64,000 nucleotides of DNA from Larix kaempferi (GCA_027924585.1 BSBM01000637.1:1364001-1428000), one strand, 5' to 3'. Numbered from the stretch's first letter, positions 23,218 through 35,118 are shown. The notes: generated from the letters alone by a model not told the origin. Translations and numbers: made by a program.

Positions 23218-23698
23218 CCTTTCCCGAATGGTCAGAGGAAAGTCCTTCCATGCCGGTGAGTGTAAGTGCTGTGTTGTGTGCATCTGGACTGTGCTTCGTG
23301 GACGATGATCAATATGATTATGAGTATCAGGATGATACTCCGTGGTCCTGGACATGTTGTGCAGTTACATGTAAAAGATCCTGGGAGATCTGATAGGTTG
23401 AGCAGTATGCTTGTAATCAGTCCTGGGATGCTCTTTCGAGGTTTTGTTGATGCACGTAATCAGTCCTGGGGATTCCACTGTATGGCCAGTGATGATGAAG
23501 ACCTGCAGATGGTGGGCCTACATCCAGTATGAAAAAGGACTGGCTCTGTAGAACTTCCTATGATGAGTAGATCAGAGATTGATTGAGATAGCAGCAGCAG
23601 TGACGATGACGATGATTCGAGGACGATGATTCGCTGATGATGATCCAGAGAAGAAGACTTGTGCTAGCAGATCTGTGTCGAGAAATACCTTCCTAGTT

Positions 23699-23707
23699 AA
23701 GAGGGAG
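23699..23707 (+). other. Copia-1 polypurine tract
   Basis: AAGAGGGAG lies immediately upstream of the 3' LTR terminus TGTTGATG. This is the normal place and composition of the plus-strand DNA primer. Confidence 0.85.
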
Positions 23708-24359
23708 TGTTGATGTATATGTAACTTCGGAATGTATTTTACCCATGTATATTGTATTCCTATAGAGATGTTATTATTCCTCTATACGGAAGTGTTTGTA
23801 TTCCTATAGAGATGTTATTATTCCTCTATACGGAAGTGTCGTCATTTATATTGTAAGTGTCGTAACTTATACTTGATGGGTTATTAGACCACCTTGATGG
23901 GGTCAGCCCTGTATGAGTCATGTGAGTAAATGGGTTATTAGACCACCAAGTGTGGGGTCGGCCCGGATTAATGTAACCATGGGTTATTAGGCTAAGCTAG
24001 ACAAGTCGGCCCCACTGGTTTATTGGGCAAGACAGGACAAGTATAAATAGAGATCGGGAGATCTCTATTTCATCACTCATTTTTACTCACTCTTCTATCA
24101 CTCGAAAAGTGGCGTACATGTGAGGAGGAGGATCAGCTGCTAGGAGAAGACTATCTCTTGTACTTTGGTTGTATCATTTCTCTTTCTATCTCTGAGGAAG
24201 TTGCGAGGTTTTTCACCTTCTTGGTTTTCCCCGGTGAAACTCTGTGTCTCTTGTGTGCTTGCATTATTGTGTCCATGATTGATATGTTGTAGATATGTTG
24301 TACATGTTATTCTCTCAGTTAAGATCTTAGATCAGATTGAAAATTTTGAAAAACTAACA
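23708..24359 (+). repeat. Copia-1 3' LTR (652 bp)
   Basis: Same ends as the 5' LTR. The extra 44 bp are an exact tandem duplication (23752-23795 and 23796-23839) not present in the 5' LTR. This must have arisen after insertion, since both LTRs are identical when an element integrates. Confidence 0.95.
24042..24049 (+). promoter_or_regulatory. TATA box of the Copia-1 3' LTR
   Basis: TATAAATA in the same context as in the 5' LTR. It could in principle drive read-out antisense to the host gene. Confidence 0.65.
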
Positions 24360-24364
24360 GGTCT
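24360..24364. repeat. Right target-site duplication of Copia-1 (GGTCT)
   Basis: Exact match to 17557-17561. Confidence 0.93.
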
Positions 24365-24372
24365 CTAGTGTG

Positions 24373-25206
24373 TTGAGCTTTCAGTTTTAGCCAACAACAT
24401 CTCAAGTGACTAGGGGGACTTCTGCCAGTGCCAAACATCGGGACAACCGACCAGAATGATTTAGGCCTACAATCCAACTCACCAAAGGCAAGTTCTATCA
24501 CCAACTCAGAGCCGAGACACTAAACAAACATGGATGCGATCCAACACAGAGGTAGTAATGGGGAAGTCATTAGTATCAAAAAGTCAAGAAAGGCAGGTCA
24601 AAGGTGAAAGCCAAATCGGGAAGGTCATGGATGGATAGAGTCAAATGAATGCGGTGCCTAAACTAGCAGACAAGAATGTCAAGGAAGACCATATCTATGC
24701 ATAGGAGGGTAATACAACCGGTGAGTTTTGTCAGAAAACCTAAGTGTGCAAGTAATACATCCATTAATAGTTATAACATCATCCAAGATATTCAATTTTT
24801 AGTTTTAAATAGTACTGCCACATCCTGAATCATATACCAAGCTAATGCTGTGAAGATGACTAAAACAACAAGATAAAAGTCCATAGTCAATAATCAGAAG
24901 TCCATAGGTTATATCACATCATAATAATAATCATCAAAAATCATCTGAAACACTGCTACAATAACATCACTGGGCACTGAACTGAAACTGTATGGAACAA
25001 AAGGTCACATCGGTCATCAAATCTGAGCTCCCAAGGCTCAGCCTTGGCACAAGGTCTAACAAAAGTCCGATATAATATACTGCTTTGATCATGAGTGATC
25101 TCAAAATACAAGCTCATCATAGTTGATCTCTGTAAAAGCAAAGTTCTGAAATGTGCAGATATCTACTAAGCAAGAATAGTAGCCCAGCTACTATGGTGTG
25201 ATAACA
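24373..25206 (-). mobile_element. LTR-A copy A3 (5' fragment)
   Basis: On the minus strand it starts with TGTTATCACACCATAGTAGC (plus-strand end at 25206). It runs through the blocks of LTR-A2 up to about 8100, ending just after the GTTGGCTAAAACTGAAAG block. About 830 of 4,486 bp remain. The rest was lost before or during the Copia-1 insertion next to it. It faces copy A4 head to head across the gag-like remnant. Confidence 0.85.
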
Positions 25207-27477
25207 GGACTTTCAATCGATTGAAAGTTTTTGACTTCTCAAAAATTGTTGGGTATCCTCATCAAATCCCTCATCAAGCCCGTGAAAGGTTGTCTAAATT
25301 CGACGGAAGTCATGAGGTATCTGCTAAAAGGCACCTTGAACCTTTTAGGGAAGTTATTAAAGAATTATCCATAACCCATCAAGATGTGTGTATGAAACTA
25401 TTGGCCTCATCTTTCCAAGAAAGAGTTGAGCTCTGGTTCTTGAATTTGATGACCAATAGCATTTCTGGATATGGCATGTTTGAAAATAAATTCTTAGAAA
25501 GATGGGGAAACAAATACGATGATCAAATCCAAGATACAAGCCTTCCCCTTTCCGATCCTATTGTTGAAGAAATTAATAATCAAATATCAATTGATTTGTC
25601 ATCATCTGGAGATGACCCCTCCTGCCCAACTTCTTTTGAGGATGAGTCTTCTACTTGTAAGTCTATCGAAATTCCTTTTAATAAGCAAATCCCTAATCAT
25701 TGCATGAATGATGAAACTTCAAGTCAATTCTTAAGAAGCCCTAGTCTTGATCCCGAGGAAATTTCTGAGGTTGAGCTTTTAATCAATGAGTCTAGTGAGG
25801 CTTCTCTTGAAGAGAAACTCCCTAATCACTCTATCATTAACAATAGTTCAATTTCTTATTATCTTATTGAAGAAGAAAAAGATGGGGACATGAACCAAGG
25901 CCCTTTTGAAGTGATTTCATGTGATCATTGTGTAAATAATCAGGATGTTGTAAATAAATTTGTTGAAAATGATCATTTATCCTCATATGAATTTAATGGT
26001 AAATCAATGGATGAGCAATCTCAATTTGAGGATGAATTAGTAAATCGCATTGGATGCTCTAATCATTGCTCAACTTCTTATGGTGAATCCTTAAATATTC
26101 ATTTTCCATGCTCATCTAACTTGATCCAATTCTTGGAGTTAGAAATTTTTGGTGGGTCATGTCCTCAGATAGTAAGTGTTGAACTTGATCAAACCCTTGA
26201 AATCATTCCTAGAACAAGGAGTGTTTCTTTGAAAGGCTTTTCCTTTTGTCAAATTCCAAGGTCAAATATTTTTATCCATCCGGGAGAAAATACATATTCT
26301 CAAACCACTCTCCCGTCCCAACCTTTTCAATCTTCTTGGGTTTGTGGTCTAGTCAATCTTTTGCTTTTGGAATTTTCAATAAGGAGTATGAGCATTGTCG
26401 CATAATTGGAGAAAAAACACTTCATTTCCCTTTTCAGTCACTTTGGAACAATAATGCTTCTTGTCAATTTATCAATCATTCTTGGTGGCTAGAAAAGGTG
26501 TTTAAAGATCAGTTTCATCTTTTCTCTATTTTTGAGCAACAAGTGGGCTTGATTTTGATTTTTCGTCTTCTAAGCTTTAATTTGTCCCCACTTGGTTTTT
26601 GTTCCATCATCAGTCCCAGGAAGAGCCAAATTGAATATGTGAAAGAAGTGAGTGAGGAAAGTAGTTTGTGTAAAAAGAATTTGAATCACGTGCCATATGT
26701 TTCCCTCTATCAGTTTTAAACAATAACTTGCATAAATTTTATGATCCTATCAATTCTTTGATGGAGGATGTTTGCATCATTCATTCTTCTCCTTGGCATG
26801 ATTTCTTGTTGCACCATTCAAGCCCTTTTGCAATTTTTTAACAAACCAGGAAGATTGTGCTATCAAATTCTTTAATCTTTAACCCAATCCTGGCTTGTTT
26901 TATTAACAAAAATCAAAGAAGAATCATTAACCTTTTCGATGAATGGTTGCACTGGATTTATGATTTTACCTAGCATTTGTCTAACTGGTTAGAGTAGGGT
27001 AGGTATGATTTTTTAATAAGCTCACTTGAGCAATAGGATTTGAGTGCCTTTTGCTTTTTCTGAGTTTTGAGTATTGCGAGTCTTTTGTCTTTCTTTTGAG
27101 TGCTTTTCCTTTTTGCTAAGTTTCTTGAGTGAGTTGAGTCTGCTCCTTCCTAAGCCTTTCTCATCTCCTGCATTCACACTAATAAAATATGAAAATGTTA
27201 AAAATTTCTATGAGTTAGTACCTTTATTTTATATGCACTTTATTTTTGCTCTAGAATAGAATTTCATTTATGCAATTCATTTTGGTTTATTTTTATTCCA
27301 TACATGCAGCACATGGTATTTTGCTTTCCTTGTGTGCAAAGATAGGTGCAAATAACGACAAAAGCAAAAGAAGTCGAGTGCTGGATTGAAGATTGATGCA
27401 GTTAGCGTTGGGGACCAGAGATTCTAAGGTTCTCAAGCACTCTCTCCCTTAGAGCACTTGTCCCAGCTGGAGCCAGG
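25207..27477 (+). other. 2.3-kb segment between two head-to-head LTR-A ends
   Basis: This segment is flanked by the start of copy A3 on the left (reversed) and the start of copy A4 on the right. Since LTRs of one element are direct repeats, these two cannot be the LTRs of a single intact element around this segment. It carries a gag-like ORF (annotated separately) and then about 760 bp of T-rich non-coding DNA. Confidence 0.6.
25221..26719 (+). pseudogene. Orphan retrotransposon gag-like ORF, frameshifted near its 3' end
   Basis: The first 394 codons (25221-26405) are open. Residues about 20-105 resemble the Retrotrans_gag domain of Ty3-type elements: LSKFDGSHEVSAKRHLEPF, then MKLLASSFQERVELWF and FENKFLERWGNKYDDQ. 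A long acidic, Ser/Asn-rich tail follows, with no zinc knuckle seen. Near 26330-26345 the sense appears to shift by an indel into the frame of 26246-26719 (SQSFAFGIFNKEYEHC onward). Gag would form the particle shell. No protease, RT or integrase follows, so it is either a remnant or the gag-only coding region of a non-autonomous element, possibly the one that used LTR-A. The Gag call rests on one domain. Confidence 0.5.
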
Positions 27478-30400
27478 TGTTATCACATACATAGTAGCTG
27501 GGCTACCATGTTAGCAGAGCAGATATCTACGCTTTTTCGAGCTTTGCCTTTGCATATTTTCAGAGAGATCAGCTATGATGAGCAGCATTATTTATGATTA
27601 CTCACACATCAGAGCATCCTTATATCAGACATGCAGTAGACCTTATGCCAAGGCTGAGCCTTGAGACCTCAGATTTGATGACCGATATGACCATTTGTTC
27701 CATACAGATACAAGGCAGTGTTCAATGTTTCAGATGCAGAGTTCTCAGTGGTTGTAGTTGGTCCAGATTACAGATATTGATACATGACCCAGTATATATA
27801 TGATGTGCATTGGTGTTATTACCTTGTTGTTTAGGTCATCTTGATAGCATTGACTTGGTATATATTAATTATGATCTGGCAGTATATTAATGTTAAAATG
27901 AAATTGGCTGTTATGGATTATATGCATGATTGTATTACTGACATTTGGAAACACTTGCTTTATACTCGTTGGCTTTTACCTTCCTATGAATATGAACATG
28001 ATCATTTATTGTCTTCTGACTTGCTAGCCTACGCACCATTTTCACTTGTCTCCATCCATCCATGTATCCTTCCTTATTTGTTGATCTTCACCCTGACTTA
28101 CACCTTAACTTGTGATATGGAGGACCTCCCCACTTTTGCCTCTGTGTTGGACATGCATCCATGTTTATTTTGTGTCTCGACTCTGAGTTGGCAACAAAAC
28201 TTGCTTTTGGTAAGTTGGATTGTATGCCTTTATCACTCTAGTCGGTTGCCCCGATGTGTGGTTTTGATTGCGGAAGTCCCCCTAGTTGCTTGAGTTGTGT
28301 TGACTAAAACCTGAAGCAAATTGTACTACATATGGAATTTATTGATATATCTTGTAAAGCCCAGTGAAAAGGGCTATGAAATGGAAATGAAATTCAATGC
28401 TATGAAATGTAAATGCACCCCGGATGAAAGTTGCGATTAGTTGTGCTTATAAGCACATGCAAAATCCCAACGGGGTCATATTAGGCCTAAAGAGCAATGG
28501 ATAAATCTATGCTAAATCTAAAGATTGTTGGCCATGAAATTGTATGAAATGAAATCAAAAGGTCCAAATAAAGCAGTGGTTAAACATATGCCAAATCTAA
28601 AGACTGTTGACCTTATGTGAAATTTTCCTCATTGAGCCTGCGAGTTATGATATGAGATGAAGCAAGGGACAGCTAATTCTAAGTGTCCCCTAGAACCTCA
28701 AGTTACGGTTAGTCGGGCACCCAGTTCACGGCGGTTCTAGTAGTAGACATTTTGCCAAGGTTGAATAAGCACTTCTCTGAACAACTTACCCATTGTGAGA
28801 CACCGCCATTCCTTGTGTATTCTTTGTCTAGCACATGCTTAAGTGTGTAACACCACTTCCCTCATCCAAAGTATCACAGTGTCAAGTCAGTCAAGTCATC
28901 CCCATTCAGCCTAGCCTTGTATCTTTAGCCTTCACCCTTTGCTAGCAATTTGATCATGTTTACAAACGAGTATATTCTTGAGATTCTTCCTGAAAGTAAG
29001 TTATTAACTAACCTATTATTATTTATTAACTGCCAATGAAATGATGCTTAATGCTTTAGAGTCTTGCTATGAAAATGATTTAGAGAGCATGTCTTAACCA
29101 TTTGCACTTGCAGCAGCATGGCTTCTTTGGCCAGGGTCATATTTTGATCAGTTTGACCGGTCAAACTTAGTTTGACCAAGGTCAAGCTTGGGATCCGTGA
29201 TGAGATGGACCATTTTTATTATATGATGTTGATCTATGGTCCTTTGTATACCTCTTAATGATTCCATATGATGGGCACAGACTTCAGATGATGACTGATG
29301 CAGTTTTTCATGAATATAATTATTTCCGGATCATCATATTTTCACTTGTCCGGGTATGGTGGACCCTACAGATGACCTTACAGGTTACCATGAGGTGTAT
29401 GAGTACTCATCTCTAGTGGATTTGGGTCTTCTGGATCCATTGAGACACTTATCTTTCAGTTTCAGGCACTCCCGGGCATGATTTGAGTAGTCTTCCACCT
29501 GTTGACCAGCTTGGACATGCTGATGTGGCCTGTCCAGCTAGATCATTGGAGGCTAGTCGTTCCCTAGGGCGCTATAGAGGGAGGGGGTGTTCCAACCACT
29601 TGTTTTTACCATATTACCCCCCTTCCGGACATGTTGGCATAGTCAGTTTTTGTGCACAAGCACCAAACAGTGGGTTGTGGCCAGTTTGGTGGTTTTTCAG
29701 GAGTGGAATAAAAAGGTCATAAAGGAATTCGATTGGGGCAATTGAGGCAAGGTTTTGGCATGAGGTCTGCTCTGAGGTCATCTATGGTGTATCCCACTCC
29801 TTCCAGATCAGTTTGCAACAGTCAGTGGGGTCCACACAGTCATCAAGATGTGATTTCATGTATTTTTCTCTCTGCTGATGGTGCCAGGATTTGATCATTT
29901 GTGTACTTGGACATGTCACTGAGTCATATGTTATATTATTGTGCCATGGGGTCATTCTAGTGAAGGGGAATAATACCTCCTAGCCCCACCATGTGCTCCT
30001 AGTCACTTGTCCTAGTATTATATTGTGGCACTTGTTGTTTTTAGCCACCCCCATGTAGTGCGCACCCCTCCTAGTCTCTCCTTTAGTGAGGTCGCACTCC
30101 CTCATGTGAGTGATTCATGTCATATTTGTACCGGCTCATCTTAGTCGTTGATTATATTATTGTGTCTTTTGATCTCCACCACTAGTTTTCAAAAGTGGTT
30201 TAAGGTTTTGGTCTCCCTCATCCTATTTAAGGAAGAGACCCCCCTATTGTAAAGGCACCTTTTGGGATCTAGAAAACTTGGAATAAAATACTATTTTGCA
30301 GATCTACTTCTTGGCTTTGATTGGGATGCTCTTGTACATGATTATACATCTTTTGCTTTAGACATCTTTGCTTGTTACAGGTGATTTTGACAGCTACAAA

Positions 30401-31346
30401 GGAAGGTCGGATTGACTAGAGCAAGGAGTGCGAATTGCTTGAAGGGAAGACTGTTGGGTTTCTCACATCCCCCTTGGGAAAGACGTTTTCATCTTGAAGG
30501 GAGTTTTTCAATTGTGCTTTGTCCATTGATTTGCTTATTTTGATATGACATGCTTAGATCTCATTTACCTGTGGATCAAATCTAACTTATGGTAGTTTGT
30601 TTTACAAGTTGAGTGGGACGTTTTTCCTCCTAGGGCTTGGACGTTTTTGCTTGGAATCACTTGGATCTAGCTTGGAATTGTAACTAAATGCAAGGATCAT
30701 CTATGTGCAAGGTAGCTGCAAAGGTAAGATCTACAAGGTACATATCCATTTCGCTTGTCTTCTATCCTATTGGTCATGAAAACCCCAAAATCAAAACCCT
30801 TGTATTTTTATTTTTTAGATCTATGGAGATCAAGCAATCACTTGGGCTTAATAATTAAAACCCACCTCAATAATCATCTTAACTATCCCGATCTAAAGTT
30901 TGGTGGACATCCGACTCCATTTGCACCCGGATCTAAGGCATTAGGCCTTCTCCAAGGGAGGTCGCACTAGTTGGGTGAGTGGTCTTTTGCTAGATCCTGC
31001 ATGTGGGTATTGCTCATTCTTTAACAAATCCATAGATCCATGTCATAGCATACCCTCTAATGCCATTTCGTTTTGATTTTGACCTTGTGGGCCCCATTTG
31101 GACCATTTTCCATATTTTAAGGGTGGGCCCCACTTGGGTACTTTTTCTTGGCATTAGATCTATCTAGATCTATTACTCATAATCCATAAGTGACCTTATC
31201 TTGCACTTGGTTGAACATTTGTCCTTCCCTAAGCCTCTTCAACCAAGCCTTAACCTCTTGGGTCCACTTATCATTCTAGATCTAGATCTAATCTTATCTT
31301 GGTCTCCTACCTTTTCATCATCACATTTCCCTAGGAGGTCTAGATT
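27478..31346 (+). mobile_element. LTR-A copy A4 (3'-truncated)
   Basis: Starts TGTTATCACATACATAGTAGC and follows LTR-A2 for about 3.9 kb, including the equivalent of the TATA region (TATTTAAGG at 30234-30240). Similarity stops near 31346, where a copia pol fragment abuts it, so the TGTGATAACA end is missing. Short ORFs in it are not genes. Confidence 0.85.
30234..30240 (+). promoter_or_regulatory. TATA-like box of LTR-A4
   Basis: TATTTAA is followed by GGAAGAGACCCCCC, at the position aligned with 9859 in LTR-A2. Confidence 0.4.
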
Positions 31347-31353
31347 GGGTTTA

Positions 31354-31978
31354 CTCTCGACCAGATTTGGCTTATGCAGTAGGTGTTGTTGCTAGGTACA
31401 TGCAAGGGCCGCATGAGATCCATTGGAAGGCTACCAAAAGGATCTTGCACTATGTGCAAGGTACCAAGCAGTTTGGGATTCATTATGCAGTTGGTTCATC
31501 ACTTGAACTAGTTGGTTTTACTGATTCGGATTGGGTTGGAGATAGCACTGACCCGAAGTCCACTTTTGGTGATGTCTTTATGCTTGCACATGGTCCCATT
31601 TGCTGGTCTAGCAAGAAGCAGCACACTTTTTCCTTATCATCAGCTGAGGCCGAGTACAGAGGAGCAGTGAATGCAGCTACACAATGTGTATGGCTGCAAG
31701 GTATACTTGGCGAGTTTGGCTTTGCATTTGATTCACCCACAGTCATTTGGTGTGATAATCAAAGTGCAATCAAGATCTCCATTGATCCAGTACAGAGACA
31801 GAGGACCAAGCACATAGAGATAAACTTGCACTACATCAGGAGCTTGGTGCATGACCAGATTATTGCCTTGCAGTATTGCCCATCTTCTGAGCAAACTGTT
31901 GATATCTTCACCAAGAGTTTCACAGAGAAGACCTTCACCTACCTTAGATCACTCCTTAGGGTGGGTGATGCATGGTGA
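31354..31978 (+). pseudogene. Copia RT/RNase H C-terminal fragment (Copia-X)
   Basis: About 205 uninterrupted codons start mid-protein with SRPDLAYAVGVVARYM and end at a natural stop after GDAW. RNase H features are DSDWVGD, SSKKQHTFSLSSAEAEYR, WCDNQSAIKIS, RTKHIEINLHYIR and a closing DIFTKSF.EK.F. The sequence differs clearly from Copia-1 and Copia-2, so it is a third copia lineage. The 5' part of the element is missing at the junction with LTR-A4. Confidence 0.92.
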
Positions 31979-32386
31979 AGATTGATATATGTTTCAGATT
32001 TTTGTTTCATGTCCATTTTTTAGGGGAGGTTTTGTTCCCATGTGGTTTTCCTCCTTGCCTTGGTTACATGGACTAAAAAAAATTTGTAAGAGGTGACTTC
32101 CTATGTATGTAACTATAGGCTCAAGTGACTATAAGTTAAAAATGTACCTACTAGTATGCTATAGGAGTTACTAATAAGGCAAGCAACAGAGCATGAGGAA
32201 AATGCATAATGTGAGCCAAGGCCTAATGAGAGAGGTGATGTCGCTATATAACAAAGATGTGCAAAAGTATAATAAAGGAGGCAAAGAAATATAGATGCGT
32301 GCAAGTAGATGGCAATGTGCAAGCAAACAAGCTATGAGCCTTAGTTGGCAAGGCCTCATTTTGTTTTGGCTACATAAGTCTAGCTT

Positions 32387-32395
32387 AAGGGGGGG
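32387..32395 (+). other. Copia-X polypurine tract
   Basis: AAGGGGGGG lies directly before TGTTAGAACATT, the start of its 3' LTR. This is the standard plus-strand primer position. Confidence 0.8.
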
Positions 32396-33083
32396 TGTTA
32401 GAACATTATTACACCTAGGACCATAGTCTCGTGATGTTTAATTAATGACTGTTGGTTCAAGCAAGGGTGATGATAATTATCCAAAGGTTGTTAGGCTAAT
32501 AATGACCAATTCCACTACCTTGGCAGCCATTTTTGGTCAACCAATGATTAAGGCGTCCTCATTTATGGACACCACCATCATTTATTGCCACTACTCCACC
32601 AAGGCGAACTCTTATCCCCTGTTTTGTGGATCTGGGTTTGACTTGAGGCGCCCATGCATTGAATGCGGTCATTTTGCCTCCTTTTTGGCAGTTTTGGCCT
32701 ATCATAGGCCACCTCCACTCCACCACTCATGTGCAACCATCATTAATGTCCTCCCATGCCATCCCAATGTTCAGATTAGAGATTCATGACCGTTTGAGGT
32801 GAGTTGGGAGACTATTGGTCAACCTAGGGGGGATTGAGGTCCAATGTAAGCTAGCCACCTGTAGCTCATTCGAATGCCTCCAAAGGCTCGCGATTTTTCC
32901 CAAATGAAAGATAATGATATTCCCAACTTATTTCTAGGTTGGACTGTAATAGAATTACCAGCTATTTGCAACATTCTTTGTGTATATTGTGCTTCTTTTG
33001 CACTGTTTTCATGCATACTTAGCCAAATTCTTGATTTGTGAGGAATTCTTTAGCTAGTAGATCCTGCTGTGATTAGAATTTCA
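32396..33083 (+). repeat. Copia-X 3' LTR (right end uncertain)
   Basis: Begins TGTTAGAACATTATTACACC after the purine tract. The end is not defined by a second copy. It is set at 33083, where sequence matching the Copia-2 LTR begins. No ORF of interest is present. Confidence 0.55.
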
Positions 33084-33729
33084 TAGCATTAGTGATTTAG
33101 ACCAATCTCAGTCATCGATCTCACCGAGAGATTAGGGTTTTGGTAGATTAGGGTTGCAACTAAAGTATAAAGGCATGTCAAAGTAGAGGGTAAAGACACA
33201 TTCATTCTTTGCTTGAAGACAGATTGGTCGGAAGGTGACGAAACTCATCTAAGGAGCAAAGTTAGAGCGCCAGAGAGGAGCCCGGATCAGCAATCAGGCA
33301 GATTTATGCAAGCAGGCCGAAGATACAACAACTATGTACACTCGTATGAATCCATACGGGCATATGTACATAAAAAGTCTGTACAGCCATACGAACAGTT
33401 AGATCAGCAAGTTTCAAGTTGTTTTCTTTATTTCTAAGGGCAGATTTTCTTAGTCGGGTTCATGTTTTACTTTGTTTGAGTGTACTGTACAGCTACATGT
33501 TATTGGCAGTTGTGAAGGTTTCCTTGTAAGCTTTGATCTTTACTGAAAAGATGATTTGAAGGCGTAAAGTGTGTGCAAAGTGTTATGCTTCTGCTGTTCA
33601 TTTTCAACTATATGTGTGATTGTTGCATGTTCATAAATATTTATTTTTGTTGTTAAATAAGTTTCGATCTGATTTATTTAATCACGAGAAACATAGGACA
33701 ACAATCACCTAGTGCTTGGAAAATTAACA
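33084..33729 (+). repeat. Copia-2 5' LTR (5'-truncated)
   Basis: Matches the 3' LTR from about GCATTAGTGATT (33086, versus about 41692) to the end AAATTAACA. The first 160 bp of the LTR are missing and replaced by Copia-X. A TATA box is at 33166-33171. Confidence 0.85.
33166..33171 (+). promoter_or_regulatory. TATA box of the Copia-2 5' LTR
   Basis: TATAAA in AAAGTATAAAGGCATGTC, identical to the context at 41765-41770 in the 3' LTR. Confidence 0.65.
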
Positions 33730-33741
33730 TGGTATCAGAGC
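33730..33741 (+). other. Copia-2 primer-binding site
   Basis: TGGTATCAGAGC, the canonical initiator-tRNA-Met complement of plant copia elements, follows the LTR end directly. Confidence 0.93.
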
Positions 33742-33861
33742 ATCTCTCTAATTGAGACTCTCAAGGGTTTACAGTGGGTAGATCAGTTACGAGCAACAAA
33801 GAACCAGCAGCGAGGGTTTCATTAGTTTTTTAATTGGGAATTTGTACTTTAGATCTCAAAG

Positions 33862-35113
33862 ATGGCATCAGCTAGCTCAAGTTTGAGGACAGATTGGATG
33901 GTGCCTCAAATTTCCTTTCATGGAAAGTATCTTCTATTAGAAGAGAATGACCTCTAGGATATCGTCAAAGATGTGGTAGCTTCATCGATAGATCTGCAAC
34001 TTTTGGTAGCTCACAAGAAAAAAAAAGTGAGAGCAAAGCGGATGATCATGGATGCTATAAAGGATTATTTGATCCCTCATATATCCAAGAAGAAGACAAC
34101 GAAGGATATGTCTAATGCTCTAGTTAGCCTTTACCAGAGCAAGAACATTACCCACAAGATGATATTGCACAACAAACTCAAATCTGTTGAGATGACTAGA
34201 TCAGACACCATCACCACTTACCTGATGAAGGTCGCGCAAATGCGTGACCAGACTGCAGTAGTTGGGGAGAAGGTTGAAGACAAAGAGTTGGTAAACAGGG
34301 CATTGAATGGTTTCCCACCTTAATGGGAAACATTTGTCCAAGATATTTGTCCTCGGGAGAACCTTCCTTCATGGGAAAGACTATGGGATGACTGTATCCA
34401 GGAGGAGACTCAGATGGAGTCAAAGGCCAACAGACAAGGAGGTGACGATGGCCATGCCCTCATTGATCAGGAAAAGAAGGGCAGAGGTAAAGAACCCAAC
34501 AAGGGTAAGGCAAAGAGTGATGAGTCAAACTTACAGTCAGGGAAGGACTTGAGTAAAATCAAGTGCTTCTTATGTCATAAGAACGACCATTAGGCATCAC
34601 AGTGTCCAGAGAAGAAGAAGGGTAAGGGGAAGCAGTAGCACCACGTAGCAGCCCCAACTGAAACTCAGATAAACGAGTTTGCCTCCAAGTTTGAGAAGAA
34701 TTTCTTGATGGTATCTTGCCTTTTTTCGAGAACAGTTTCGAAGAACACGTGGTATGTGGACAATGGAGCATCAAGGCATATGACATCAACCCGAGAGCTA
34801 TTTTCAAGACTAAAGGAGTATGTCTCCGGAGATCAGGTCGAGCTTGGTGATGATGCCAAGTATCCAATAGCAAGAGTTGGTACCAATCCTTTCCAACTCC
34901 AATCAGGTAAGTCTTTAGACATTGATGATGTGTTGTTTGTTTTAGGTCTCCGGAAGAAACTGCTTTCAATTTCGATCATGGAAAACAAGGGTTATGCAAT
35001 AGAATTTAAGAACCAGCAAGTCCTCATTAAACCGAAGGAGTCTAGCCCAAGATCAGCTCAGGTGAATGGAGTTAGAGAAGGAAATTTGTATAGGTTACAG
35101 GGTGAACCTGTTC
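33862..35113 (+). pseudogene. Copia-2 gag, zinc knuckle and protease (broken)
   Basis: Starts at ATG 33862. Gag similarity (UBN2/gag type) runs to about 34320, with the segments LSWKV and EENDL and then SKNITHKMILHNKL. A CCHC knuckle (CFLCHKNDH, ASQC) is encoded near 34561-34611 but contains a TAG. Protease follows with WYVDNGASRHMTS near 34750; the active site reads DNG instead of the usual DSG, which would impair catalysis. A frameshift before 33960 and TAG or TAA codons at about 33957, 34321 and 34592 break the frame. It stops at the TRIM insertion (35114-35118) within GEPVRA. Confidence 0.85.
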
Positions 35114-35118
35114 GAGCC
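35114..35118. repeat. Left target-site duplication of the TRIM (GAGCC)
   Basis: GAGCC before TGTAACA, repeated at 36292-36296 after TTACA. Confidence 0.92.

Larger units (their letters stand above)
17562..24359 (+). mobile_element. Copia-1: Ty1/copia retrotransposon with both LTRs, lacking gag, protease and integrase
   Basis: Two LTRs (17562-18169 and 23708-24359) begin TGTTGATGTA and end CTAACA. A tRNA-iMet-type primer site (TGGTATTAGAGC) follows the first and a purine tract (AAGAGGGAG) precedes the second. GGTCT duplications flank the element. The internal 5.5 kb has a 2.8-kb leader without recognisable gag, PR or INT, then a broken RT/RNase H gene, then a 1.2-kb repeat-rich 3' region. By eye the LTRs differ at roughly 19 of 608 aligned sites plus one 44-bp duplication, so the insertion is fairly old. 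The element is non-autonomous and lies in intron 1, opposite to the host gene. Confidence 0.95.

Noticed and set aside
22829-23355. Three overlapping minus-strand ORFs of 105-148 codons
   Set aside because: They are the 56-bp tandem repeat read in different frames (the 56-bp unit is not a multiple of three, so the same phrase appears in shifted frames); no protein family.
25207-27477. Internal region of an intact LTR retrotransposon bounded by A3 and A4
   Set aside because: A3 and A4 are in opposite orientation with their 5' ends facing inward, so they cannot be the two LTRs of one intact element.
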